Assembly (NCBI RefSeq): GCF_000161455.1
Contig: NZ_CM000745.1
Coordinates: forward strand, 2,229,898-2,244,679
DNA from: Bacillus pseudomycoides DSM 12442
GTDB taxonomy: Bacteria > Bacillota > Bacilli > Bacillales > Bacillaceae_G
Direction of reading: 5' to 3'
DNA: 14,782 bases
Position 1 is the first letter of the stretch. Every line of letters begins with the position of its first letter. The notes beneath the pieces were generated by a model. That model ran no database searches. It saw only the letters and a program-made list of their open reading frames with translations, and had not been told where the DNA came from. Below are positions 1 to 6,562 of the stretch, piece after piece. Position numbers and translations under genes: made by a program.

Positions 1-60
1 TGGGAGTATTACTGCCCACAAATAGCGGGATAAACCAGTGGTATTCATACAAACTAGATG
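1..60. repeat. Possible edge of a dispersed intergenic repeat
   Basis: Positions 1-18 can fold as TGGGAGT, loop ATT, ACTgCCCA with one bulged base, followed by AGCGGGAT. A related string, GCGGGAATATTACT, occurs at 8983-8996. From memory, such GC-rich islands in AT-rich gaps resemble the small intergenic (bcr-type) repeats of the B. cereus group, but I cannot assign a family. The element is cut by the window edge. Confidence 0.3.
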
Positions 61-97
61 TTTATGCTAACTTGTTTATTTGCTTTATTTATTATAC

Positions 98-116
98 AAA
101 TACAGTGCGTGAAATT
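98..116 (+). repeat. 19-bp direct repeat, copy 1
   Basis: The string AAATACAGTGCGTGAAATT occurs here and again, identical and in the same orientation, at 2338-2356. Both copies lie in AT-rich gaps just beyond the terminator of a minus-strand gene (speD here, the bcrC-like gene at the other site). Confidence 0.7.
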
Positions 117-197
117 GCTTGCTTGAGTATGTATCCCTCTAGAATTAGGGATACCAACAACAAAATACAAATTTCACACATTAAGCAAAATAAAAAG

Positions 198-244
198 GTA
201 AACAAGCTGGATTTTCACACACTAAGGATGTCCAGCTTGTTTAC
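198..244 (-). terminator. Rho-independent terminator of speD
   Basis: A perfect 14-bp stem, GTAAACAAGCTGGA (198-211) with TCCAGCTTGTTTAC (231-244), has a 19-nt loop. Read on the minus strand it is followed by CTTTTTATTTT, so it fits termination of speD, which ends 51 bp upstream. On the plus strand the tail is only TTTATT, so function in that direction is weaker. Confidence 0.8.
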
Positions 245-295
245 TTTATTGCTAAGGTGACATAGGAGTTATTTGTATTTCCCTAAAAAGAGGTA

Positions 296-1144
296 TCATT
301 CAAAACTTTCTCCCATTGATCCATGACTCATGTTTTTTCCGTAAAATATTTCATCCATTTCCGTTTTTAATTTTTTTGTAATTTCCTCTTGTTCTTTTAC
401 GGATAATTTTTCTTGTGTATATCCAAATAGATAGTTGTTTAAGTCAAATTCTTTTAGTTTACATTTTGTATGAAAGATATGCTCTTGATAAACATTGACA
501 TCAATCATGTCATAGAGACTTTTCACGTTATTTGGAATGTAATTTTGGATAGAACTTATTTCATGGTCAATAAATAACTTGTTACCTGTTATATCTCTTG
601 TAAATCCCCGAACGCGGTAATCAATTGTCATAATATCTGTATCAAATGAGTGGATAAGGTAATTTAAAGCCTTAAGAGGTGAGATTTCACCGCATGTAGC
701 TACATCAATATCCGCTCTAAAAGTGCTAATACCTTCATCTGGATGATATTCAGGATACGTATGAACCGTTATATGACTTTTATCTAACTGCATAACAACT
801 GAATCAGGAAGAGGTCCAGGTGATTCAGTGAATGATTCTGTCGGCACTTCTACCACGGGACCTTCTGATACTAATATAGTTACGCTCGCCCCTTGTGGTA
901 CATAGTCTTGTTTAGCAATATTCAGTACATGCGCACCTATAATGTCCGAGACATTTTTCAAAATCTTAGTTAATCTGTCTGCATTATATTGTTCATCTAT
1001 GTATTCTATATAAGCTTCTCGTTCTTCTTTTGTTCTTGTATAGCAAATATCATACATGTTAAAACTTAATGATTTTGTGAGGTTATTAAAACCATGTAAT
1101 TGAATCCTTTGTTCTGGTGTTAGGTTCATGATAAAATGCCCCAT
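296..1144 (-). CDS. speD: S-adenosylmethionine decarboxylase proenzyme, E. coli (SpeD) type
   Basis: Removes the carboxyl group of S-adenosylmethionine to give the aminopropyl donor for spermidine synthesis, in the cytoplasm. The protein is close to E. coli SpeD throughout: LHGFNNLTKSLSF near residue 17, QGASVTILVSE near 84, DKSHITVHTYPE near 121, STFRADI near 140, ISPLKALNYLIH near 154, IDYRVRGFTRD and YGKNM near the end. In this family the chain cleaves itself before the Ser of KSH (here Ser123), which becomes the pyruvoyl group. Cys151 in ATCGEISPLK matches the catalytic cysteine. At 282 aa it is slightly longer than the E. coli enzyme (264 aa) and is not the short SpeH form of B. subtilis. 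The start is uncertain: neither Met1 nor Met6 (position 1129) has a strong ribosome binding site, and Met6 would match E. coli length better. No spermidine synthase gene is adjacent. Confidence 0.95.
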   Translation of the reverse strand: MGHFIMNLTPEQRIQLHGFNNLTKSLSFNMYDICYTRTKEEREAYIEYIDEQYNADRLTKILKNVSDIIGAHVLNIAKQDYVPQGASVTILVSEGPVVEVPTESFTESPGPLPDSVVMQLDKSHITVHTYPEYHPDEGISTFRADIDVATCGEISPLKALNYLIHSFDTDIMTIDYRVRGFTRDITGNKLFIDHEISSIQNYIPNNVKSLYDMIDVNVYQEHIFHTKCKLKEFDLNNYLFGYTQEKLSVKEQEEITKKLKTEMDEIFYGKNMSHGSMGESFE

Positions 1145-1518
1145 TCTTTTTTCTGATTAATACTATTTTATAAATCCTTTATGAAATATAGTTCCATTCT
1201 ACAATTTTTTCATGCATCTTCTTTTTGAATTGGGATTACTTGTAATATACAAGTTATTTCTAATTCGTTGGTGATGGCTAATTATTATATTGTTATGGAT
1301 TATTTTAGTTTTATTGGAAAAAATACGGTAATTGAAATTTGAAATAGCAACTATGTAAAATTTGAATGAAGAAACCATTGTGAGTAAATGCATCAAAAAA
1401 GAAAAGATGTGTAAGCTTTAATTAGTTTACACATCTTTTCTTTTTTTCTATGCTTAAAACTAATTAAATACTGCGCCGATTTTTATAATTACTCTCAATT
1501 ATATTCCAAATCAAAACA
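1145..1518. other. Gene-less gap upstream of speD
   Basis: AT-rich gap holding the upstream region of speD (roughly 1145-1300) and the strong terminator at 1395-1446. I see no convincing paired -35/-10 hexamers for speD; TATATT- and TATAAA-like strings on the minus strand near 1160-1190 lack good partners. A 65-codon minus-strand ORF at 1199-1396 has low-complexity composition, no ribosome binding site and runs up to the terminator stem, so I do not call it a gene. Confidence 0.6.
1395..1446 (-). terminator. Strong, probably bidirectional terminator
   Basis: Perfect 20-bp stem (1395-1414 with 1427-1446) around a 12-nt loop, with an A-run at one foot and a T-run at the other. The core is GATGTGTAA / TTACACATC. 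On the minus strand it lies 73 bp after the 41-aa miniprotein gene, its most likely client. No plus-strand gene ends here. Confidence 0.8.
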
Positions 1519-1644
1519 CTACTTTTTTAAATCTTTTTTCGTTACTTCACTTCTAATATTTACATCTTTTGAGAATTCAGTATCATTTTTTAGGTTATTT
1601 GGATATTTGCTTTTTTGTTTTCGATTATCATTCCGATTCGTCAT
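1519..1644 (-). CDS. Small highly charged protein, 41 aa, unknown function
   Basis: A short ORF starting ATG at 1644 behind a very good ribosome binding site (AGGAGGGA, plus-strand positions 1650-1657, 5-nt spacing), ending TAG, and followed by a strong terminator. The product starts MTNRNDNRKQKSKYPNN and ends KKDLKK. It is rich in Lys, Asn and Arg, has no hydrophobic segment and no Cys. The central EFSKD stretch between basic ends loosely recalls YfhD-type and minor small acid-soluble spore proteins of Bacillus, but the resemblance is too weak to name it. The signals on both sides make it a likely real gene. It is divergent from the gene at 1815, with a 170-bp shared upstream region. Confidence 0.7.
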   Translation of the reverse strand: MTNRNDNRKQKSKYPNNLKNDTEFSKDVNIRSEVTKKDLKK

Positions 1645-1814
1645 GAATGATCCCTCCTCTTATAAACGTTCGTACCTATTTTGTACAAAAGGAACTATTT
1701 CATACTGATAATTTCATGAGTATAGTCCCGTTCAACTTACGCAATCCGATTTAACACAATGTTTTCAATATTTCTCCAAGCGATTTGGACATGCTAAAGA
1801 ATGAGGTGACTGTT

Positions 1815-2138
1815 ATGAAAAATGAAATATTAAAGTTAGTACCAGAAGCGGTAAAAAAGTTAATCCAGAAAGACGTTAAAGAAAGAAACAAGCGCATCAT
1901 TGATTTAATTATCGATGATGCAACTGCATATGAATTTGAACCAGACCAAGTAGTTCCTTGTATCATGGCTGCTTATTATGCTTACGAGTCCACCCCTTAT
2001 CCTAGTGAAATGGAAGATGAATGGATGAAGATCTTAGTTTTTCACACAGCTACTCGTTCAGCGATGAAACTTTTATCTTACGGTAAATTTAAAGCAAAAC
2101 GATCAGAGAGTGGATGGATGAAGTATACAGGTCATTGA
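1815..2138 (+). CDS. Conserved-looking protein of unknown function, 107 aa
   Basis: I do not recognise the family. The reading frame opens at 1785, but the ATG at 1815 is better because GAGGTGA (1804-1809 region) sits 5 nt before it. The protein is soluble, has no signal peptide or long hydrophobic stretch, and looks mainly helical. Three parts can be seen: an amphipathic basic N-terminus (VPEAVKKLIQKDVKERNKR), an acidic middle (DLIIDDATAYEFEPDQVVP), and an aromatic C-terminal half with AAYYAYESTPYPSEMEDEW and a basic end. Codon use and composition match the neighbours. It stands alone between a divergent small gene and a convergent phosphatase gene, so context gives no function. Confidence 0.75.
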   Translation: MKNEILKLVPEAVKKLIQKDVKERNKRIIDLIIDDATAYEFEPDQVVPCIMAAYYAYESTPYPSEMEDEWMKILVFHTATRSAMKLLSYGKFKAKRSESGWMKYTGH

Positions 2139-2157
2139 ATGATCCCATTTTGAAGTG

Positions 2158-2195
2158 AGAGGTTCCTATTAACTAACATATTCGCTGGAATCTCT
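2158..2195 (+). terminator. Weak terminator candidate after the 107-aa gene
   Basis: AGAGGTTCC (2158-2166) pairs with GGAATCTCT (2187-2195) with one G-T pair, 20 nt after the stop codon. The loop is 20 nt and the tail TATTTCG is a poor T-run, so termination may be inefficient. Confidence 0.35.
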
Positions 2196-2337
2196 TATTT
2201 CGCAATGGAATTTTCACAGAACATATGACTGTTTCGTGCTCAATAGGCATCGTACATTTCGTTCGAAAAAATTTTCACGAAAAGTTACACATGCTATATA
2301 TCTTCTAACGAGCCCTAATATTTTTTGTTTTCCAATT

Positions 2338-2356
2338 AAATACAGTGCGTGAAATT
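2338..2356 (+). repeat. 19-bp direct repeat, copy 2
   Basis: Identical to 98-116 (AAATACAGTGCGTGAAATT). Here it sits 15 bp from the terminator stem of the bcrC-like gene. The flanks differ beyond the 19 bp apart from shared AT-richness. Confidence 0.7.
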
Positions 2357-2371
2357 AATGTTTGTATGCAT

Positions 2372-2408
2372 GAAAAAGAACCCATCATTTACGAATAGGT
2401 TCTTTTTC
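2372..2408 (-). terminator. Terminator of the bcrC-like gene
   Basis: GAAAAAGAACC (2372-2382) pairs with GGTTCTTTTTC (2398-2408), 11 bp with a 15-nt loop, 15 bp after the stop codon of the phosphatase gene. The T-run is part of the stem. It ends the minus-strand operon 5774 to 2424. Confidence 0.75.
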
Positions 2409-2423
2409 TAGTAACTTGTATGA

Positions 2424-3023
2424 TTAATGTGTATGGTTATATTTCGATAACAATGGAATTCGTTTTGCAATGGATGCATAAATTACAAATACCATTTGTG
2501 TTAATGGTTCTAATTTTCGCGTACTTTGCATTACTATGCCGCAAGTTATAAATGACAGGAATGCTCCACCAATTATATCTGCTGGATAATGGACACCAAC
2601 GTAAATACGTGAAACTCCAACTAGTACGGCCCAAATTAATGCAATATATTTTAATCTTTCCCCTCTCAATAGCATCGTAAATGCTATTGAAAATACAAGT
2701 ACAGAATGATCACTTACAAATGATGAATCTACTGCATGTGGCACTAATTGATGAACATGATAAGTTACAAAAGGTCGCGCATGATAATATACTGCATGAA
2801 TGAAAACATTTAACAGCAATGAAACTCCGACTGTAAGAACAGTATATACAACAGTATATTGTTTTTGAATCGCCATTTCTTTTTTAGTATTACTAAACCA
2901 TAAAATAAGCATAAAAAGAATCGCCATGTAAGGCGCGCTATTCGTAATCATAATCATGATCTTATCTGAAATGATTGAGGTTCCCGCTAAATTATTAATC
3001 CATTGAAATACTGTGTAGTTCAT
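2424..3023 (-). CDS. PAP2-family undecaprenyl-diphosphate phosphatase, BcrC-like
   Basis: Membrane phosphatase expected to convert undecaprenyl diphosphate to undecaprenyl phosphate, recycling the lipid carrier of wall synthesis; homologues give bacitracin resistance. The 199-aa length fits B. subtilis BcrC. About five membrane segments are visible (roughly 32-45, 58-78, 107-118, 124-143, 148-166). Acid-phosphatase motifs: ARPF (Arg83-Pro84), SFVSDH (residues 101-106, His106) and SRIYVGVHYPAD (Arg139, His145, Asp149). Two departures from the general PAP2 pattern are seen. The Lys of motif 1 (K-x6-RP) is His76; B. subtilis BcrC, as I recall it, also lacks that Lys. The usual Pro of P-S-D/G-H is Val103. 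The start has a good site (GGAGAGGG). It follows the sensor kinase gene by 109 bp, in which a separate promoter may lie. Confidence 0.88.
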   Translation of the reverse strand: MNYTVFQWINNLAGTSIISDKIMIMITNSAPYMAILFMLILWFSNTKKEMAIQKQYTVVYTVLTVGVSLLLNVFIHAVYYHARPFVTYHVHQLVPHAVDSSFVSDHSVLVFSIAFTMLLRGERLKYIALIWAVLVGVSRIYVGVHYPADIIGGAFLSFITCGIVMQSTRKLEPLTQMVFVIYASIAKRIPLLSKYNHTH

Positions 3024-3053
3024 ATCTACCCTCTCCTTATTTTCATTACATTC

Positions 3054-3070
3054 GTACTTTAAGAAAGTAC
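3054..3070. repeat. Short inverted repeat in the bcrC leader
   Basis: GTACTTT, AAG, AAAGTAC is a perfect 7-bp inverted repeat with a 3-nt centre. It lies between the candidate -10 of bcrC (3090-3095) and the ribosome binding site. It could be a small hairpin in the 5' leader or a protein site; the sequence does not decide. Confidence 0.4.
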
Positions 3071-3089
3071 AAGTTCTATCGGTTTACAC

Positions 3090-3147
3090 AGTATACAACA
3101 GTAATATGAAAATACTTTGAAACTTTTCTCATCTATTTCTCATTTTC
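3090..3147 (-). promoter_or_regulatory. Candidate bcrC promoter with upstream response-regulator boxes
   Basis: On the minus strand a TATACT -10 (3090-3095) lies 67 bp before the bcrC start with no good -35 hexamer, as is common for activator-dependent promoters. Just upstream the plus strand reads TTCTCATCTAT then TTCTCATTTTC (about 3126-3147), two 11-bp direct repeats close to the boxes at 5840-5872. They lie in the opposite orientation to the gene and partly overlap the last codons of the sensor kinase gene, so coding constraint may explain some of the match. Confidence 0.35.
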
Positions 3148-4560
3148 ATGTAAAACATAAGGAAACGAAATTGTAACTGATGTACCTTCTTTCTCCCTAC
3201 TTTCTAATATAATGTTTCCATTATATTTTTCTACAAGCCGTCTTGCGATGGAAAGCCCCAGGCCATTTCCACCCTGTTTACGACTCCTTGCTTTATCTAC
3301 CCTATAAAAACGATTAAGTACATATGGTAAATCCGATTCGGGTATTCCGACGCCATGATCTACAATACGTATAGTAATATTTTCTTTTTGCATGTTTGTT
3401 TGAATACAAATGTATTTATCATTTGCTTTGGTATATTTAATCGCGTTATCTAGTATGATAATCATTATTTGCTCTAAATAAGGTGTTGGTATAGCCACGT
3501 AAGCCTCTTCGGCATATAATTGTATATCGAATTCGAATTCAGTTTGAAGAACTTCAAAGTTTTGGATTACTTGTTTTAATACAGTATTTACATGTACAGG
3601 CTCGACTGCTAATGAGGGCATTTGCTCTGATTCTGCTCTGGATAACTCTAATAATTCTGAGACTAATTTATTCAATCTATCCACTTCTTTTAAACTAGAT
3701 TGAAGTGACTTTTGTAGAATAACAGGATCATCCTTTCCCCAACGGTTTAACATGGATAAATGGCCTTGAATAATTGTAAGGGGTGTTCGAAGTTCATGTG
3801 ATGCATCTTCAACAAACTGTTTTTGTTGTAAAAAAGACTTTTCTACATCATCCATTAATTCATTAAATAGAATGCCTAACTTTGCAAGTTCATCATTATT
3901 TTCCCGTACAGGAACTCTTTCTTTTAACCCGTTTGTTTTAATTCGATTCATCGTATCAGTTATATTCTGAACACTTAATAAAAGTTGTTTAGCAATAATT
4001 GTTCCACCTAAAAAACTAAGTATAAGTCCACCGATACCAGCTGCAACCATTACAACGAAAATGATTTTCAACAAATGATCGAAAGTTTCTAAATTTTTCC
4101 CAACCTCAATTGTTCCCATAAATGTTGCTGTTTGAATCGGCATACGTTCAATTAATATTCTATCTTCTAAATGCCTCTTTATATAAGCTTCAGGTTGGGT
4201 AACCGATTTAGGAGGCGCCCACCTCGGATTAAAATCACGAGAAATCGAGACAATTGGTTGTCCATCTTTATCTAAAATTCGAATAATCTGATGTTTATCA
4301 TTCATATTATTAAGGAAGTCTTTACCGTTTTCAATCGTTTGGTTAGAAAGTGTTTCTTTTTTATCAGTAAAATATGCTGCTATTTCTTTCACTTGCCTGT
4401 TCATTTGTTTCTTTTCATAGTCTACTGTCCATTGATTAATCACAATAAACTGTAAAACATTATATAAAGCGAACAAGATAAATAATAACGTAGTTGACCA
4501 AAGAGTTAGTTTCCATTTTATCGGAAGGTTTCGAATGCGCTGTGCAAAATTTTTGATCAT
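3133..4560 (-). CDS. Two-component sensor histidine kinase, ArlS/YkoH-like
   Basis: Membrane sensor kinase, 475 aa, partner of the response regulator encoded just upstream. Order of parts: membrane segment 1 at about 18-42; an extracytoplasmic region at about 43-163; membrane segment 2 at about 165-187; a HAMP linker at about 188-240; a HisKA dimerisation region with FVEDASHELRTPLTI, phosphorylated His255; and a HATPase_c domain with N box DNAIKYT (Asn372), G1 box DHGVGIP (401-407), F box RFYRVDKARS and G2 box GGNGLGLSIA (430-439). All catalytic motifs are intact. Its ATG overlaps the regulator's TGA (ATGA, 4 bp), so translation is coupled. The outer domain has no family I recognise. The layout resembles staphylococcal ArlS and B. 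subtilis YkoH, but the signal is unknown. Confidence 0.92.
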   Translation of the reverse strand: MIKNFAQRIRNLPIKWKLTLWSTTLLFILFALYNVLQFIVINQWTVDYEKKQMNRQVKEIAAYFTDKKETLSNQTIENGKDFLNNMNDKHQIIRILDKDGQPIVSISRDFNPRWAPPKSVTQPEAYIKRHLEDRILIERMPIQTATFMGTIEVGKNLETFDHLLKIIFVVMVAAGIGGLILSFLGGTIIAKQLLLSVQNITDTMNRIKTNGLKERVPVRENNDELAKLGILFNELMDDVEKSFLQQKQFVEDASHELRTPLTIIQGHLSMLNRWGKDDPVILQKSLQSSLKEVDRLNKLVSELLELSRAESEQMPSLAVEPVHVNTVLKQVIQNFEVLQTEFEFDIQLYAEEAYVAIPTPYLEQIMIIILDNAIKYTKANDKYICIQTNMQKENITIRIVDHGVGIPESDLPYVLNRFYRVDKARSRKQGGNGLGLSIARRLVEKYNGNIILESREKEGTSVTISFPYVLHENEK

Positions 4561-5231
4561 CTCATCACATATCCAGCCCCTCTAACAGTCTGGATATACT
4601 CCTCCTTATCTACACCATGTAATTTGTTTCGTAAATAGCGAACATATACATCAACAATATTTGTTTCTACAATCGCATCGTAACCCCACACTTGCTCTAA
4701 AAGTATATCTCGTGTTAGTACGCGGTTAATATTCTTCATAAACATGAGTAATAACTCAAATTCTTTGTTCGTTAATTCAATGATTTCATCATTTTTTCTT
4801 AGCGTTCTTGATTCTACATGTAACTGTAAATCTTTAAAAGCAAGCAAAAGTGTTGGCTTACTTTCTTCTTTTTGTTCGCGTCTAAATATAACACGTATTC
4901 GTGCAAGGAGTTCTTCAATTGCAAATGGCTTCGGTAAGTAATCATCAGCGCCGCTATCTAATCCTGTAACACGATCCATAATACTATCACGCGCTGTTAA
5001 CATAATGATGGGAGTATTCTTCGTCGCACGCAGTCTACGACATACTTCAATCCCATTGAGTCCTGGTAACATCAAATCAAGAAGTATAATATCATAGTTC
5101 TTCTCTATGGCTGCTTCCAATCCTTTTCGCCCATCGTATTGTACCTCTACTGCATATCCTTCATATTTTAATTCTAACTCTAAAAATTCAGCTAAACTTT
5201 CTTCATCTTCAATTATTAATATATGATGCAA
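4557..5231 (-). CDS. OmpR-family response regulator, ArlR/YkoG-like
   Basis: DNA-binding response regulator, 224 aa. Receiver domain at 1-115: acidic pocket EDE (8-10), phospho-acceptor Asp52 in LLDLMLPG, Thr79 in MLTARD and Lys101 in LPKPF. Winged-helix domain at about 128-224 with ELTNKEFELLLMF, the VLTRDILLEQVWGYD loop and VDVYVRYLRNKL recognition helix, ending in TVRGAGYVMR. The start codon is TTG at 5231: AGGAGG stands 8 nt before it, and the frame has no better start. It lies 12 bp after the membrane protein gene and overlaps the kinase gene by 4 bp. It probably binds the 11-bp repeats at 5840-5872 and so controls its own operon (inferred from box placement). Confidence 0.93.
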   Translation of the reverse strand: MHHILIIEDEESLAEFLELELKYEGYAVEVQYDGRKGLEAAIEKNYDIILLDLMLPGLNGIEVCRRLRATKNTPIIMLTARDSIMDRVTGLDSGADDYLPKPFAIEELLARIRVIFRREQKEESKPTLLLAFKDLQLHVESRTLRKNDEIIELTNKEFELLLMFMKNINRVLTRDILLEQVWGYDAIVETNIVDVYVRYLRNKLHGVDKEEYIQTVRGAGYVMR

Positions 5232-5243
5232 CCCTAATTCCTC

Positions 5244-5774
5244 CTATATTATTAAATGAATGATCAATCCTAATCCAAATAGAATCGCAATCATTTGATG
5301 TATGTTTCGATATAATACCGATTTTTTTCTGTCTTTAACCTTATTCAAAAGAATTCCAACAACTCCTAGCAATACTAAGCTACCAAAAGCAAATATGCCG
5401 CTGTAAATCTGTATCATATGGTGATTTCCCCTTATAAAAAAATAAACTCCATGTGTTGTTGCAACAGCTAATATAGCATAACCGATAAACATATGATATT
5501 TCTTTGCTAACATATATAATTCTTTCATATACTTGAATCCGGGTATTTTATTTTTGTGTAAAAACAGCCAAATATGACGTAAAAACCAAAGTGATGCAGC
5601 TGCAATCGCACCATATTCACCAAGAGAACCAAGATTTTTATTTACGCTTTTTAATCCTATTTGATCTCCTAGCATAAAGTTTACGATAAACATTGTAACA
5701 CTAAATGCAATCACACAAGCTCCTGCGATCTTTATAAACAAATTAAAAATTTGACTTCCGAACGTTTTCTTCAT
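5244..5774 (-). CDS. Five-helix membrane protein, cytochrome b561 / ferric-reductase-like
   Basis: First gene of the operon with the two-component pair. The product is 176 aa, counted from the ATG at 5774, which has AGAGGGA 6 nt upstream; the frame opens 42 bp earlier at 5816 but without a ribosome binding site. About five membrane helices are visible (roughly 9-33, 48-68, 91-108, 118-140, 154-175). Conserved-type histidines lie in or near helices: LRHIW, KKYHMFIGY, TTHGVYFF, NIHQMIA and LIIHLI. This spacing is typical of bis-heme b-type membrane proteins (ferric reductase-like or b561/DUF4405 groups), so heme binding and electron transfer are likely. No flavin or NAD domain is present. Being co-transcribed with a sensor kinase, it might act as a redox accessory or be a target of the pair. 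Confidence 0.75.
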   Translation of the reverse strand: MKKTFGSQIFNLFIKIAGACVIAFSVTMFIVNFMLGDQIGLKSVNKNLGSLGEYGAIAAASLWFLRHIWLFLHKNKIPGFKYMKELYMLAKKYHMFIGYAILAVATTHGVYFFIRGNHHMIQIYSGIFAFGSLVLLGVVGILLNKVKDRKKSVLYRNIHQMIAILFGLGLIIHLII

Positions 5775-5816
5775 TTTGCATCCCTCTTTCAATTTCAAAA
5801 CATCACTACATTCCAA

Positions 5817-5872
5817 ATTGTAGCAATCAAAAAAGAAAAAAGAATGAAAGAAAGATTAGAATAAGATGAGAA
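5817..5872 (-). promoter_or_regulatory. Operon promoter with three 11-bp response-regulator boxes
   Basis: On the minus strand three contiguous 11-mers, TTCTCATCTTA, TTCTAATCTTT and CTTTCATTCTT (5872 down to 5840), are followed by a 17-bp spacer and a TACAAT -10 (5817-5822), 42 bp before the ATG at 5774. The last six bases of the third box occupy the -35 position and match TTGACA poorly. That is the classic layout of an OmpR/PhoB-type activated promoter. The first two boxes also resemble the ArlR motif as I remember it (TTTTCTCAT-N4-TTTTAATAA). Confidence 0.6.
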
Positions 5873-5914
5873 ATACTTTATGTGAACTAAAAAACAAATT
5901 TCCCACCGTAATTT

Positions 5915-6433
5915 TTATATGTATAGATTTTCTTTCGCCAGTGTAATGATCCTTTGAATAAAAGGTTCTTTTGCATTAGTATACGCCACTCGATCAAATG
6001 GATACTTCATAGCAAGCTCGTATTTTAATTGTTTGTATTCCACACGTGCCCATTCATGATTACTCATAAAATCAAGAAATAATAAATTGTTTTTCCAATC
6101 TTGACCACCGTGCGTATAGACGTGTAAATGATGTGTACCTGCTCTCCATTTCCCTTTTCTAAAAAAACGCCTCTGCGGAAAAGGTTTATGAAATACATAT
6201 TCATATCCTATTGTTTGCAATGGTTCTATCCAATGATCAACTAATTTTAAATCTTTAACACCTATCATCATATCAATAAGAGGTTTAGCATCTAACCCTT
6301 CTACTGACGTACTTCCGATATGTTCAATCGCTAAGATGTCCTTTTTTAGCAATGTGATAAATTTCTCTTTCTCCTTCACAAATTCCGTATGCCAATTTAA
6401 ATTATACGGTTCAATGATTATTTCTTTATCCAT
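5915..6433 (-). CDS. GrpB family protein (UPF0157)
   Basis: A 172-aa cytoplasmic protein of the GrpB group, which has a nucleotidyltransferase-like fold; its reaction is not established. Family marks: IEPYNLNWHTEF at the N-terminus, EHIGSTSVEGLDAKPLIDMMIGV at about 37-60 (the GS and D-x-D/M region), HHLHVYTHGG at about 100-110 and FLDFMSNHEWARVEYKQLK. The start ATG at 6433 has AAGGAG 6 nt upstream. Family members often sit beside acetyltransferases or coenzyme-A genes, but here it lies alone. It ends 42 bp before the boxes of the next operon with no clear terminator, so read-through into that operon is possible. Confidence 0.88.
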   Translation of the reverse strand: MDKEIIIEPYNLNWHTEFVKEKEKFITLLKKDILAIEHIGSTSVEGLDAKPLIDMMIGVKDLKLVDHWIEPLQTIGYEYVFHKPFPQRRFFRKGKWRAGTHHLHVYTHGGQDWKNNLLFLDFMSNHEWARVEYKQLKYELAMKYPFDRVAYTNAKEPFIQRIITLAKENLYI

Positions 6434-6463
6434 CTTTTACTCCTTTCATAATAATTACATAGC

Positions 6464-6492
6464 TTTAAAAGTAATTCTTTTTAACTAATCAA
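6464..6492 (-). promoter_or_regulatory. Candidate promoter of the GrpB-family gene
   Basis: Minus strand TTGATT (6487-6492), 17-bp spacer, TTTAAA (6464-6469), each matching four of six SigA consensus bases, 31 bp before the start codon. Plausible, but AT-rich DNA gives such matches by chance. Confidence 0.3.
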
Positions 6493-6562
6493 AACAGGAT
6501 TTTTATTACTCTCCTCGAATTTATTAATATTTAATCTCATTATATAAAATAAGAGGTGTAAA

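Noticed and set aside
72..260. 62-codon plus-strand ORF
   Set aside because: It runs through the speD terminator hairpin, has no ribosome binding site and an AT-driven composition.
1199..1396. 65-codon minus-strand ORF before speD
   Set aside because: Asn/Ile-rich low-complexity product typical of AT-rich gaps, no ribosome binding site, and it begins at the foot of a terminator stem.
1751..1966. Minus-strand 71-codon ORF
   Set aside because: Antisense shadow of the better supported 107-aa gene, which has a ribosome binding site.
2255..2290. TTTCGT ... ACGAAA inverted repeat as a terminator
   Set aside because: The stem is imperfect with a bulge, no T-run follows, and no gene ends next to it on either strand.
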